From the NCBI RefSeq assembly GCF_001590905.1, contig NZ_BCTT01000003.1, positions 392,778 to 456,777 on the forward strand: a stretch of DNA of 64,000 nucleotides, in the 5' to 3' direction. The DNA is from Serratia grimesii NBRC 13537 (GTDB lineage Bacteria > Pseudomonadota > Gammaproteobacteria > Enterobacterales > Enterobacteriaceae). The notes below the pieces were generated by a model. It searched no databases and was not told the DNA's origin. It worked only from the letters and a program-made list of their open reading frames with translations. Position 1 is the stretch's first letter. The number at the start of each line of letters is the position of its first letter. Below, piece by piece: positions 8,449-16,313 of this stretch. The position numbers and the translations under genes are program-made.

Positions 8449-10752
8449 ATGGTTTCAGCATTAATCTCGTTTGCACTTTTTTTAGCCTCAATTTTAATCT
8501 ACCGGACCCGGGGCGCTGCCAACCGTTGGTGGCTTGCCACTCTGCTGACACTGCTGGGCAGCTATCTGATCCTCAACGTTGTCCTGATCGCCAGTAACTA
8601 TTTTACCGGTGACGGCATTACCGATGCGGTGATCTACACCCTCACCAGTAGCCTGAAAGGCGCGGGCGTCGGAAAATACCTGCTGCCGTTTATCGGGCTA
8701 CTGGCCGTCCTGGCGCTGATCTTCGCCGTACTCACCTGGAGTCTGGTGCGGCGCAAAGCGAAAAGCAGCAGCGTGGTATACAGTGTGATTGCCGTGCTGC
8801 TGGCCTTGTTTTCCGTCGGTACCACCCCCGCCTTTCAGGATATCTCCCTGCTGGTCAGAAGCCAGATCAGCGGCGATACCGCCGACTTTGATACCTATTA
8901 CAAAGCCCCCAAAAGAAGCGTACAGGGCAAGGCCCCGAATCTGGTGTATATCTATGCTGAGAGCCTGGAAAGAACCTACTTCGATCAGCAACTTTTTCCC
9001 GGACTGGCTGACGAACTGAACCAACATCGCGAAAACAGCATCGACTTCAGCAACACCCAACAGTTGCCTGGCACCGGCTATACCATTGCCGGCATGGTGG
9101 CCTCGCAGTGTGGCATCCCGCTGTTTGCCCCTTTCGACGGTAACGCCTCCAGCGCCGTGTCCACCTTTTACCCGGAAAACGTCTGTCTGGGCGATGTGCT
9201 GAAGTCCGCCGGTTATGACAACTACTTTTATCAGGGTGCCGAGCTGGCCTTTGCTGGTAAAGACACTTTCCTGAAATCGCACGGTTTCGATCATGCTTAC
9301 GGCTTCAAAGAACTGCGTGGGCAGGTCAGCGATCCAAGCTACAAAAATGACTGGGGCTGGTACGACGATACCGTTCTGGATGTGGTGTTCGACAAGTTTG
9401 TTGAGCTGTCTAAACAGAATAAAAAGTTTTCACTGTTTGCACTGACCGTGGACACTCACCACCCGGATGGTTTTATCTCCGCCAGTTGCAGTAAAAAATC
9501 ATTCAGTTGGCAGAACAAAGAGAACCGCTCATTAAGCGCGGTCGCCTGTAGCCAGCAGCACATCGCGGCGCTGATCGACAAAATCAAGGCATCCGACTAT
9601 TTCAAAAATACCGTTATCGTGGTGTCCTCGGATCACCTGGCGATGAACAACACCGCCTATGACATTCTGACCAAGCAGAAACGCCGTAACCTGTTCTTTA
9701 TCATTGACGGCACTCGCCCGCAGACTGCGCTGCATAACGAGAAACGCAGCACGCTGGACAACGGTGCCACAGTGTTGGACGTGATGGGCGGCGATAACTA
9801 CATTGGCCTTGGCCGCAGCAGTTTCTCTAGCCCAACGTTGTCCACCGTTTTCATGAATATCGATGAGAAAATCAACGCCTGGAAACCGGCAGTGGTGAAA
9901 CAATGGGGGTTCCCAAACAGCATTAGCAATTTCACCTTGGGCAATCAGGGCAACAGTTTTACCTTTTCCGGCATTACCTTTAAGGTGCCGTTTATCCTGA
10001 AAGTGACGGATAACAAAATTGAGCCGATGTTTAATGTTTACCTGTCAACACCGCTGAAAAAACAGCTTGCTGGCCTGGGCGCAGGTGAAAAATTCGTTTG
10101 GGTCGACAAGTGTTATGAAATAGGCCGGATATGGGCACCCGAAATGGCGCTGAGTACCGAAACCTGTGTTGCGTCAGGCAACCTGGCTTCACCGCCGCAG
10201 ATTGTGCAGGCCAAAGGGGGGAGCTACCGTGGCAAAGTCAGCTTTAGCAGCCCGGAAGCAGACAGCGTTGCTGCTTATCAACGTGCCATCGAACAGTTGA
10301 ACGTGGACGATGCTGCCGTTAAATATCAGGCAGATGCTATTGCATTTATGCTGCCGGGCATGCCGGAACAAGTGAAGGCAATTACCGGGGTTTCCAGCGT
10401 TGAAGACTGGGGGCGCTGGTCAGATGCCAATCTGGCACCAACGGTGAAAATCGACTATGTCGACCCATTACCGTCCGTCTTCGATCTGGTGTTACGCGCC
10501 CGCGCTTACGGTAAAAACATCGGTGAACCGATCTCCGTGCGCGTCGGTGAGCAAGAGCAATTTGTGACACTCAGTGAGCAGGACACCACCGTGACCCTGC
10601 GTTTCGACAATACCGGCGGCGCACGGAATATCAGCATCACCCCACCTGCACCGACTGAACCGCAGGAGGGTGCCAGCGGTGGCTTTACCCCGAAAAAACT
10701 GGGTATTGGCCTGGTATCATTGAAGGTAGAACAGGCCGCTCCCGCCTCCTGA
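8449..10752 (+). CDS. opgB: phosphoglycerol transferase I for periplasmic glucans
   Basis: A 767-residue inner-membrane enzyme closely matching E. coli OpgB (MdoB, 763 aa). It moves phosphoglycerol from phosphatidylglycerol to osmoregulated periplasmic glucans. Four N-terminal membrane segments span residues 1 to about 130. A periplasmic sulfatase/alkaline-phosphatase-fold domain follows, with the motifs YAESLERTY, TQQLPGTGYTIAGMVASQCG (Thr nucleophile region), TVDTHHPDGF and VVSSDHLAMNN. The C-terminal third is the extension characteristic of OpgB. The ATG follows ACGGTGG. It appears to be a single-gene unit ending at two hairpins. Confidence 0.96.
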   Translation: MVSALISFALFLASILIYRTRGAANRWWLATLLTLLGSYLILNVVLIASNYFTGDGITDAVIYTLTSSLKGAGVGKYLLPFIGLLAVLALIFAVLTWSLVRRKAKSSSVVYSVIAVLLALFSVGTTPAFQDISLLVRSQISGDTADFDTYYKAPKRSVQGKAPNLVYIYAESLERTYFDQQLFPGLADELNQHRENSIDFSNTQQLPGTGYTIAGMVASQCGIPLFAPFDGNASSAVSTFYPENVCLGDVLKSAGYDNYFYQGAELAFAGKDTFLKSHGFDHAYGFKELRGQVSDPSYKNDWGWYDDTVLDVVFDKFVELSKQNKKFSLFALTVDTHHPDGFISASCSKKSFSWQNKENRSLSAVACSQQHIAALIDKIKASDYFKNTVIVVSSDHLAMNNTAYDILTKQKRRNLFFIIDGTRPQTALHNEKRSTLDNGATVLDVMGGDNYIGLGRSSFSSPTLSTVFMNIDEKINAWKPAVVKQWGFPNSISNFTLGNQGNSFTFSGITFKVPFILKVTDNKIEPMFNVYLSTPLKKQLAGLGAGEKFVWVDKCYEIGRIWAPEMALSTETCVASGNLASPPQIVQAKGGSYRGKVSFSSPEADSVAAYQRAIEQLNVDDAAVKYQADAIAFMLPGMPEQVKAITGVSSVEDWGRWSDANLAPTVKIDYVDPLPSVFDLVLRARAYGKNIGEPISVRVGEQEQFVTLSEQDTTVTLRFDNTGGARNISITPPAPTEPQEGASGGFTPKKLGIGLVSLKVEQAAPAS

Positions 10753-10767
10753 TCGTTGCCTTGCAGA

Positions 10768-10818
10768 GGCGCTGCATGCAGCGCCCACGTTATTCGGGGC
10801 GAATTTATTCGCCCCTTA
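10768..10818 (+). terminator. double hairpin terminator after opgB
   Basis: Two perfect stems stand in tandem. The first is GGCGCTGCA/TGCAGCGCC (10768-10785, self-complementary). The second is GGGGCGAA with loop TTTA and TTCGCCCC (10796-10815), followed by TTACCGTTT. Confidence 0.75.
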
Positions 10819-10919
10819 CCGTTTCTCCAAAGCTTTTGTGCCCATCTTCGGCTAACCTGTGGCTGTGAATTAATATCCGCCTGCCTCCCACCACGAGTAG
10901 GGAGAACCAAGGAGAGAGT

Positions 10920-12380
10920 ATGAGCAGTCAGCAATCCGGCACCGGCCTCACCCCCACTCAGGCGATCGACAAACTGGAAGCGTTGTATGACGCCTCAGTT
11001 GCCGCGCTGCGCCAGGCTGTGGGGGATTTTATTAGTCACGGCGGCCTACCCGACACACAAGCCCGTACGACAGGGTTGTTTGTTTATCCGGAACTGCGCG
11101 TTAGCTGGGACGGCACATCACCCGGCCAGACTAAAACCCGCGCCTACGGCCGCTTTACCCATACCGGTTGCTACACCACCACCATCACCCGACCACAACT
11201 TTTCCGCCACTATCTCATCGAGCAGTTGACGATGCTGGCGAACGAATACGATGCGCATATTGACGTCAGACCATCACAGCAGGAAATTCCGTTCCCTTAC
11301 GTGATTGACGGTTCCAACCTGATGTTGGATCGCACGATGAGTGCCAGCCTGGCACAGCATTTCCCGACAACCGAGTTGGCGCAAATCGGGGATGAAACTG
11401 CCGACGGCCTGTTCCACGCCACCAGTACCTTCCCGCTGTCACATTTCGACGCGCTACGGGCCGATTTTTCACTGGCGCGGTTACGCCACTACACCGGCAC
11501 CCCGGTGGAGCATTTTCAGCCCTTCGTGCTGTTCACCAACTACACCCGCTACGTGGATGAGTTTGTCCGCTGGGCCTGCGCCGAAATAGCCGACCCGGCC
11601 AGCCCTTATATTGCGCTGTCCAGCGCCGGTGGCATCTACATCACGCCGGAAACGACCGCGCCAGACCAGGCCGTTTCTGACTTGGCCTGGAAAAATCACC
11701 AGATGCCGGCCTACCATCTGATCTCACGTACCGGCCAGGGCATCACACTGATCAATATTGGTGTCGGTCCGTCCAACGCCAAAACCATCTGCGACCATCT
11801 GGCGGTACTGCGCCCTAGCGCCTGGTTGATGATCGGCCACTGTGGCGGTCTGCGTGAAAGCCAGTCGATTGGTGACTATGTATTGGCCCACGCCTATCTG
11901 CGTGATGATCATGTGCTGGACTCGGTGTTACCACCGGATATCCCGATCCCCAGCATTGCAGAGGTACAACGTGCGTTGTATGACGCCACCAAAATGGTCA
12001 GCGGTATGCCGGGTGAAGAAGTTAAACAGCGTCTGCGCACCGGCACCGTAGTAACCACCGACGATCGCAACTGGGAACTGCGCTATTCCGCTTCTGCGCT
12101 GCGCTTTAACCTCAGCCGCGCGGTCGCCGTCGACATGGAAAGTGCCACAATTGCGGCCCAGGGTTACCGTTTCCGGGTGCCATACGGCACACTGTTGTGC
12201 GTATCGGATAAACCACTGCACGGTGAAATCAAGCTACCAGGCCAAGCCAACCGCTTTTATGAAGGAGCAATTTCAGAGCACCTGCAAATCGGTATTTGCG
12301 CCATTGATTTGCTCCGTGCGGAAGGCGATCGCTTACATTCCCGTAAGCTGCGGACCTTTAACGAGCCGCCGTTCCGCTAA
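10920..12380 (+). CDS. amn: AMP nucleosidase
   Basis: A 486-residue enzyme matching E. coli Amn (484 aa). It splits AMP to adenine and ribose 5-phosphate and helps set adenylate pools. The N-terminal AMP-nucleosidase-specific domain (to about residue 175) contains RTTGLFVYPELRVSWDG and THTGCYTTTITRP. The C-terminal nucleoside-phosphorylase fold has LINIGVGPSNAKTICDHL, MIGHCGGLRESQ, VDMESATIAAQG and the catalytic-Asp region CVSDKPLHGEIKLPGQ. A GGAGAGAGT ribosome-binding site precedes the ATG. It is transcribed alone. Confidence 0.96.
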   Translation: MSSQQSGTGLTPTQAIDKLEALYDASVAALRQAVGDFISHGGLPDTQARTTGLFVYPELRVSWDGTSPGQTKTRAYGRFTHTGCYTTTITRPQLFRHYLIEQLTMLANEYDAHIDVRPSQQEIPFPYVIDGSNLMLDRTMSASLAQHFPTTELAQIGDETADGLFHATSTFPLSHFDALRADFSLARLRHYTGTPVEHFQPFVLFTNYTRYVDEFVRWACAEIADPASPYIALSSAGGIYITPETTAPDQAVSDLAWKNHQMPAYHLISRTGQGITLINIGVGPSNAKTICDHLAVLRPSAWLMIGHCGGLRESQSIGDYVLAHAYLRDDHVLDSVLPPDIPIPSIAEVQRALYDATKMVSGMPGEEVKQRLRTGTVVTTDDRNWELRYSASALRFNLSRAVAVDMESATIAAQGYRFRVPYGTLLCVSDKPLHGEIKLPGQANRFYEGAISEHLQIGICAIDLLRAEGDRLHSRKLRTFNEPPFR

Positions 12381-12520
12381 CGCGCTTCGCCCTACTACCG
12401 ATCGGCTGAGCCTGACGCGCATTTTTTATTCGGTCTTTGTCAGTTCAGTACAGGAAGAAGTGCCGTTCATTTCTCTGCCACCGTCATGAACGGCAATTGA
12501 AGGGGCCGAAGGCGCGGGTT

Positions 12521-12548
12521 GCAAGGGGCCGCACTTACGGCCCCTTGC
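12521..12548. repeat. perfect 11-bp inverted repeat downstream of amn
   Basis: The arms GCAAGGGGCCG and CGGCCCCTTGC enclose CACTTA. No U-run follows on either strand, so it is either a poor terminator or a structure with another role. A partial copy, AAGGGGCCG, lies 20 bp upstream. It occupies the middle of the roughly 300-bp gap between amn and yneE, in which I see nothing else. Confidence 0.55.
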
Positions 12549-12687
12549 TCGGCCGGAGCATAAAAACCTGAAGTGAACAGCATTCCCACTTTTGCGGGCT
12601 TTTTAACTTTTCATCCTCAGACCGTTGATGTCTACGCCGCAAATCTGTTACAACAGCGGCTCCCATTCCCCAGTCATTATCACTCAT

Positions 12688-13605
12688 ATGATTGTCAGAC
12701 CTCAGCAACACTGGTTCAGGCGGCTTTTCGTCTGGCACGGTTCGGTGCTCTCCAAAATTCTGTTTCGCCTTAGCCTTAACATCGCAATGTCGATCGTTGC
12801 TGTGCTGTGTTTTCAGTGGTACGAACATCTGGGCGTCAAACTCACACTGGCCCCCTTCAGTCTATTAGGCGTGGCGATCGCCATCTTCCTCGGGTTCCGC
12901 AACAGCGTCAGCTATGCGCGATTCACCGAGGCGCGGCTGTTATGGGGCAGCTTGTTGATCGTCCAGCGTTCACTGCTACGCCAGATCAAAAGCCTGCTGC
13001 CTCAGCAGGATGAGGCAGCGCGTGAATTTGCCGCCCTGCTGATGGCATTCAGCTACTGCCTGAAACACCAACTGCGCGGCACCGATATCACCGCCGATCT
13101 GCAACGCCTGTTACCCCACGCTGATTTACGGGCGATTGAAACTAGCACTTCTCCCTGTAACCGTCTGCTGTTGATGATGGGGCAATGGCTGGGAGAGAAG
13201 CGGCAATCGGCACAGCTGTCAGATATGCTGTTTCACAGTATCGATCAGAACCTCAATCGACTGTCCGAGATCCTCGGTGGCTGCGAACGCATTGCCAATA
13301 CGCCGATCCCGTTCGCTTATAGCCTGATCGTTCACCGCACGGTATATCTGTTCTGCACGCTGCTGCCTTTCGCACTGGTGCCGGACCTGCATTACATGAC
13401 GCCATTGGTGTCGGTCTTTATTTCCTATACCTTCATCTCACTGGACTCTCTGGCAGAAGAACTCGAAGATCCGTTCGGCACCGCCGCTAACGATCTGCCA
13501 CTTAACGCCATGTGCAACGCCATTGAGATCAACCTGCGCGAAATGAACGACGAAACCGATTTACCACCAGCGGCGCGACCGGACAGCCATTATCAACTCA
13601 GTTAA
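12688..13605 (+). CDS. yneE: bestrophin-family membrane channel, YneE type
   Basis: A 305-residue integral membrane protein of the bestrophin/UPF0187 family. The match to E. coli YneE is clear in IVRPQQHWFRRLFVWHGSV, LAPFSLLGVAIAIFLGFRN and YARFTEARLLWG. Four hydrophobic stretches near residues 25-60 and 210-260 fit the family. Bacterial members form pentameric ion channels; the physiological ion for YneE is not established. The open frame extends upstream to 12625, but the family N-terminus begins at the ATG at 12688, so I use that start. It ends just before a strong terminator. Confidence 0.9.
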   Translation: MIVRPQQHWFRRLFVWHGSVLSKILFRLSLNIAMSIVAVLCFQWYEHLGVKLTLAPFSLLGVAIAIFLGFRNSVSYARFTEARLLWGSLLIVQRSLLRQIKSLLPQQDEAAREFAALLMAFSYCLKHQLRGTDITADLQRLLPHADLRAIETSTSPCNRLLLMMGQWLGEKRQSAQLSDMLFHSIDQNLNRLSEILGGCERIANTPIPFAYSLIVHRTVYLFCTLLPFALVPDLHYMTPLVSVFISYTFISLDSLAEELEDPFGTAANDLPLNAMCNAIEINLREMNDETDLPPAARPDSHYQLS

Positions 13606-13615
13606 TTGACGACAA

Positions 13616-13645
13616 TTTCAGGTGCGGTGATGACCGCACCTGAAA
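13616..13645 (+). terminator. strong hairpin terminator after yneE
   Basis: A perfect 13-bp stem, TTTCAGGTGCGGT with ACCGCACCTGAAA, is closed by GATG ten bases after the yneE stop. The T and A runs at the ends allow action on both strands. Confidence 0.7.
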
Positions 13646-13649
13646 CGGC

Positions 13650-13802
13650 ATGCGCATGCTATCCTCTACCAAAACCCCCTCCAACACCTTCGGTTTCTCA
13701 CTGGCACTGTCGCTCCCGGAGGAACGCCAGACACCACCAGCATCAGGCTCAGTTCAGGCGGCCCCCGACATCAGCAAACTTAAGCGGGAAAGCCTGTCCT
13801 GA
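13650..13802 (+). CDS. possible small ORF, 50 residues, unknown
   Basis: This small frame is too short for routine gene calling. It starts at an ATG directly after the yneE terminator and ends at a TGA that abuts the nac stop codon. The peptide begins MRMLSSTKTPSNTFGFSLAL and ends KLKRESLS. It is Ser/Thr/Pro-rich and without a membrane segment. No good ribosome-binding site is visible and I recognise no family. It fills the space between two genes exactly, which is the only argument in its favour; it may be chance. Confidence 0.25.
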   Translation: MRMLSSTKTPSNTFGFSLALSLPEERQTPPASGSVQAAPDISKLKRESLS

Positions 13803-14726
13803 TTACTGCACCAACGCCAGCACGCGTTTTTCCTGACTGCGGCTGGCGGCGATTGACAGTAAAATCTCTTTCACCACCAACGCTGGCGCCGACAACGACT
13901 GCTGACTGGAGATACACAACGACAACGGGACGCTTAACGACGGCGTATTGATGCGTGCCATCCACGCCTTCGCGGGGCCAATCATCGCGCGCGCCACCGA
14001 CTCCGGCAAAATAGTGGCGCCAAGGCCGCTGGCGATAGCCGCGCTCAGGGTACCTGGGGATTCAATTTCACCAATTACGTTGGCCGCCAGCTTGCGCACT
14101 GCCATGGCTTTATCCACCTGGTTCCGCACCACATCACCCTCGCGTGGTAAGAACAAATTCAGCCGCGCGACATCAAGCAGATCAACACTGTTGCCGGGGT
14201 TTGGTACCGCACGCGTCGCCACCAGATAGAGATCTTCCCGCATCAATGCTGTGGCCTGCAAACCGGTGGGCATTTTAGTCCCGTAAATTACCGCCATATC
14301 CAGGTTCTGGTTGGCGACCTGCCCGGCCAACGTTGAACCGATGTTCTCGTTCAAACTGAGCAAAATACCTGGGTGCTGATCGCGCACCGCCTGCAACAGC
14401 GGCAAGGCCAGTTGAGACGCCAGGCTACCCGGTGCCAACCCAACGGATACATGGCCGCTCATTGCCTGTCCGGCACTGTTGACCGCACTTTGCGCCTGCT
14501 CACACTGGCGCAAAATGGTTTGGGCATGCGCATAAAGAATGTTACCGGCCTCGGTCGGCATCACGCCACGCTTGGTGCGGATCAGCAGTTGCTGTTTCAG
14601 CTCCCCTTCCAGAGTGGCCAATTGTTGGCTGAGCGCTGGCTGAGCGATATGTAGCACCTCTGCCGCCTGCGTCAGGCTGCCAATGTCGACGATTTTCACA
14701 AAATACTTCAGACGTCTGAAATTCAT
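13803..14726 (-). CDS. nac: nitrogen assimilation LysR regulator Nac
   Basis: A 307-residue LysR-type regulator nearly identical in its N-terminus to E. coli/Klebsiella Nac (MNFRRLKYFVKIVDIGSLTQ, then AAEVLHIAQPALSQQLATLE). Nac couples nitrogen limitation, sensed by NtrC, to sigma-70 promoters. The winged helix occupies residues 1-65 and the effector-domain fold the rest; Nac needs no small-molecule coinducer. GGAGG precedes the ATG. A sigma-54 promoter and an NtrC-like site lie upstream, and a tRNA-Asn gene is close by, as in other enterics where nac sits near asn tRNAs. Confidence 0.95.
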   Translation of the reverse strand: MNFRRLKYFVKIVDIGSLTQAAEVLHIAQPALSQQLATLEGELKQQLLIRTKRGVMPTEAGNILYAHAQTILRQCEQAQSAVNSAGQAMSGHVSVGLAPGSLASQLALPLLQAVRDQHPGILLSLNENIGSTLAGQVANQNLDMAVIYGTKMPTGLQATALMREDLYLVATRAVPNPGNSVDLLDVARLNLFLPREGDVVRNQVDKAMAVRKLAANVIGEIESPGTLSAAIASGLGATILPESVARAMIGPAKAWMARINTPSLSVPLSLCISSQQSLSAPALVVKEILLSIAASRSQEKRVLALVQ

Positions 14727-14773
14727 ATTGCCTCCGTCATGCCACTTAACTGCGTATGTTCAGGAAGAAATAC

Positions 14774-14789
14774 AGCAAGATCTGGGCCA
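14774..14789 (-). promoter_or_regulatory. sigma-54 promoter of nac
   Basis: Read on the minus strand the sequence is TGGCCC-AGATC-TTGCT, matching the sigma-54 consensus TGGCAC-N5-TTGCW with the invariant GG and GC exactly ten bases apart. The start point would be about 35-40 nt before the nac ATG. The surrounding 14727-15079 gap holds this promoter, the NtrC-like site and the tRNA promoter. Confidence 0.85.
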
Positions 14790-14896
14790 GACCGAAACAA
14801 TAAGAGAGCATATGAACTAATCGACGGAAAAATAAGAAAAAATGATGCTGTCGTCGATAAAATCGCCAGATGACGCGACGGGAAATAACAAAAGTG

Positions 14897-14913
14897 TGCA
14901 CCAACATAAGGCA
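14897..14913. promoter_or_regulatory. candidate NtrC enhancer site
   Basis: TGCACCA-ACA-TAAGGCA has one perfect half-site of the NtrC consensus TGCACCA-N3-TGGTGCA and a degenerate second half. It lies about 140 bp upstream of the predicted nac start, the right range for an enhancer acting on a sigma-54 promoter. Confidence 0.5.
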
Positions 14914-15032
14914 TGGCAACGGTGGCAAATGGCCATCCCTGGATCACTGCGCAGCAGTGCATCAATAAAAGCGATAAAAAGCAGCAGGTTGAATAATCTT
15001 GCAGCAAACGAAACGGCAAGGTGTTTTCAGGC

Positions 15033-15061
15033 TTTACAAGCCAGAGCCACCTCGCTATTAT
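15033..15061 (+). promoter_or_regulatory. promoter of tRNA-Asn
   Basis: TTTACA (15033-15038), a 17-bp spacer and TATTAT (15056-15061) are followed by a GC-rich discriminator CGCCCCG, typical of stringently controlled stable-RNA promoters. It ends 18 bp before the tRNA. Confidence 0.7.
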
Positions 15062-15079
15062 TCGCCCCGTTCACACGAT

Positions 15080-15155
15080 TCCTCTGTAGTTCAGTCGGTA
15101 GAACGGCGGACTGTTAATCCGTATGTCACTGGTTCGAGTCCAGTCAGAGGAGCCA
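15080..15155 (+). tRNA. tRNA-Asn (GTT anticodon)
   Basis: A 76-nt tRNA with a 7-bp acceptor stem (TCCTCTG with CAGAGGA), D arm GTTCAGTCGGTAGAAC, anticodon loop CTGTTAA reading GTT, T arm with GGTTCGAGTCC and an encoded CCA end. It has its own promoter upstream and a strong terminator downstream. No integrase gene or duplicated 3' end is seen in the window, so it is not visibly an attachment site here. Confidence 0.97.
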
Positions 15156-15163
15156 TATTAGAG

Positions 15164-15200
15164 ACGCCCGCTTAAGGAAACTTAAGCGGGCGTTTTGCTT
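15164..15200 (+). terminator. rho-independent terminator of tRNA-Asn
   Basis: A perfect 13-bp stem, ACGCCCGCTTAAG with CTTAAGCGGGCGT, has the tetraloop GAAA and is followed by TTTGCTTTG, nine bases after the tRNA. Confidence 0.92.
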
Positions 15201-15295
15201 TGCGTCAAATCCGATCGTCGGCGAAAAACGGTCGTCATTCGTCAGCAGGCTAAAAATTCGTTATTATCCGCTCCCACTCTCCATCCGGCAGCCTG

Positions 15296-15994
15296 ATGTC
15301 TACGATTATCGATACCTTTATTGCCCCACCGTGCCATGACGAGATAAAGACGCTCTATCAGGACGAGCATCTGGTGCTGATCAATAAACCCAGCGGGTTG
15401 CTTAGTCTTTCGGGGAAAAATCCGCAAAATCTGGATTCGGTACACCACCGATTAGTACAGATCTTCCCTGGCTGTACCTTGGTTCACCGCTTAGACTTCG
15501 GTACATCCGGGCTGATGGTAATTGCCCGCAATAAAGCGATCAATGCTGCCCTCTGCCAACAGTTCAGCCAACGTGCGGTGACCAAGGTATACAGCGCATT
15601 GCTCTGTGGGCATCTGGATGATAACGAAGGGATAATAGACGCAGCGATAGCCAAAGACCCGGCGTTGTTCCCGCTAATGTCAATTTGCGCAATCCACGGT
15701 AAACCCGCTCGCTCCCGCTATCGGGTGGTTGAACGCTTTTACCATGAATTGGAAGACGGGACGTTACTGCCATTGACGCGAGTCCAACTCATCCCGGAAA
15801 CCGGACGTACTCATCAGCTCCGCATCCACTGTCAGCAGTTGGGCCACCCTATTTTAGGCTGTGATCTGTATGGCGGCCTGCTGGTGCCAGGCACCGAACA
15901 AACACCGCGACTGATGCTGCATGCCAGTGAGCTGCATTTTGTTCATCCCATCAGCGATGAGCTGATCAAGGCCCACAATGCCAGCCCGTTCTAA
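15296..15994 (+). CDS. RluA-family RNA pseudouridine synthase
   Basis: A 232-residue pseudouridine synthase of the RluA family. The catalytic aspartate lies in LVHRLDFGTSGLMV, preceded by VLINKPSGLLSLSG and followed by the C-terminal signature LIPETGRTHQLRIHCQQLGHPILGCDLY (several short blocks). It isomerises uridines in rRNA or tRNA. No S4 domain is present, which separates it from RluB/C/D/E/F. It is similar in length to RluA (219 aa) but distinct enough that I do not assign that symbol. It stands alone after the tRNA gene. Confidence 0.88.
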   Translation: MSTIIDTFIAPPCHDEIKTLYQDEHLVLINKPSGLLSLSGKNPQNLDSVHHRLVQIFPGCTLVHRLDFGTSGLMVIARNKAINAALCQQFSQRAVTKVYSALLCGHLDDNEGIIDAAIAKDPALFPLMSICAIHGKPARSRYRVVERFYHELEDGTLLPLTRVQLIPETGRTHQLRIHCQQLGHPILGCDLYGGLLVPGTEQTPRLMLHASELHFVHPISDELIKAHNASPF

Positions 15995-16313
15995 ACGCGT
16001 TTCACTGGATTCCGCTGACGTCCGGTGATTATGCGGAGTATGTATCTCTGATGATGGTTGCCGTGCATATCCCAGCGCGCAACCCCCTTTGATTCCTGAT
16101 GTGAAACTTGTCGGCCAGGGGCTTTTGTCACAATACCAGCCGCTACCCTACCCCAGATCATGAATATGACTCATGTCGTAATGAAATTAAGTCGCTTTCA
16201 CTCCGCTAATGGCTCTGGCATAAAATATGCAATGTTAACTTATTGACAACATGAAGACTGATGAATCAGAAATCCAGTAACCGCTGGAAAATAAAGAAAT
16301 AAATTCATTTTTC
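15995..16313. other. intergenic region upstream of mesX
   Basis: About 320 bp with no convincing open frame. The last 150 bases are AT-rich and should hold the mesX promoter: a TAAAAT near 16220 and a TTGACA near 16243 are visible but neither has a matching partner at proper spacing. No methionine repressor box array (AGACGTCT repeats) or SAM riboswitch is recognisable. Confidence 0.5.

Noticed and set aside
8698..9294. 198-codon frame antisense to opgB
   Set aside because: The plus strand matches OpgB throughout; the minus frame is a product of codon bias.
12142..12489. 115-codon frame overlapping the 3' end of amn and extending beyond it
   Set aside because: Most of it lies in another frame of amn, it has no ribosome-binding site and no recognisable sequence.
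13606..13836. 76-codon frame after yneE
   Set aside because: It begins inside the terminator stem, overlaps the nac 3' end on the other strand and has a Cys/Pro/His-rich nonsense composition.
15080..15200. tRNA-Asn as an integration site for a genomic island covering mesXD or the efflux operon
   Set aside because: No integrase gene and no second copy of the tRNA 3' end were found in the window, and an ordinary pseudouridine synthase gene separates the tRNA from the AT-rich pair.
16200..16313. methionine repressor or MetR-type site before mesX
   Set aside because: Only isolated fragments such as AGACTG and TGAA half-sites occur; no tandem boxes or properly spaced palindrome could be built.
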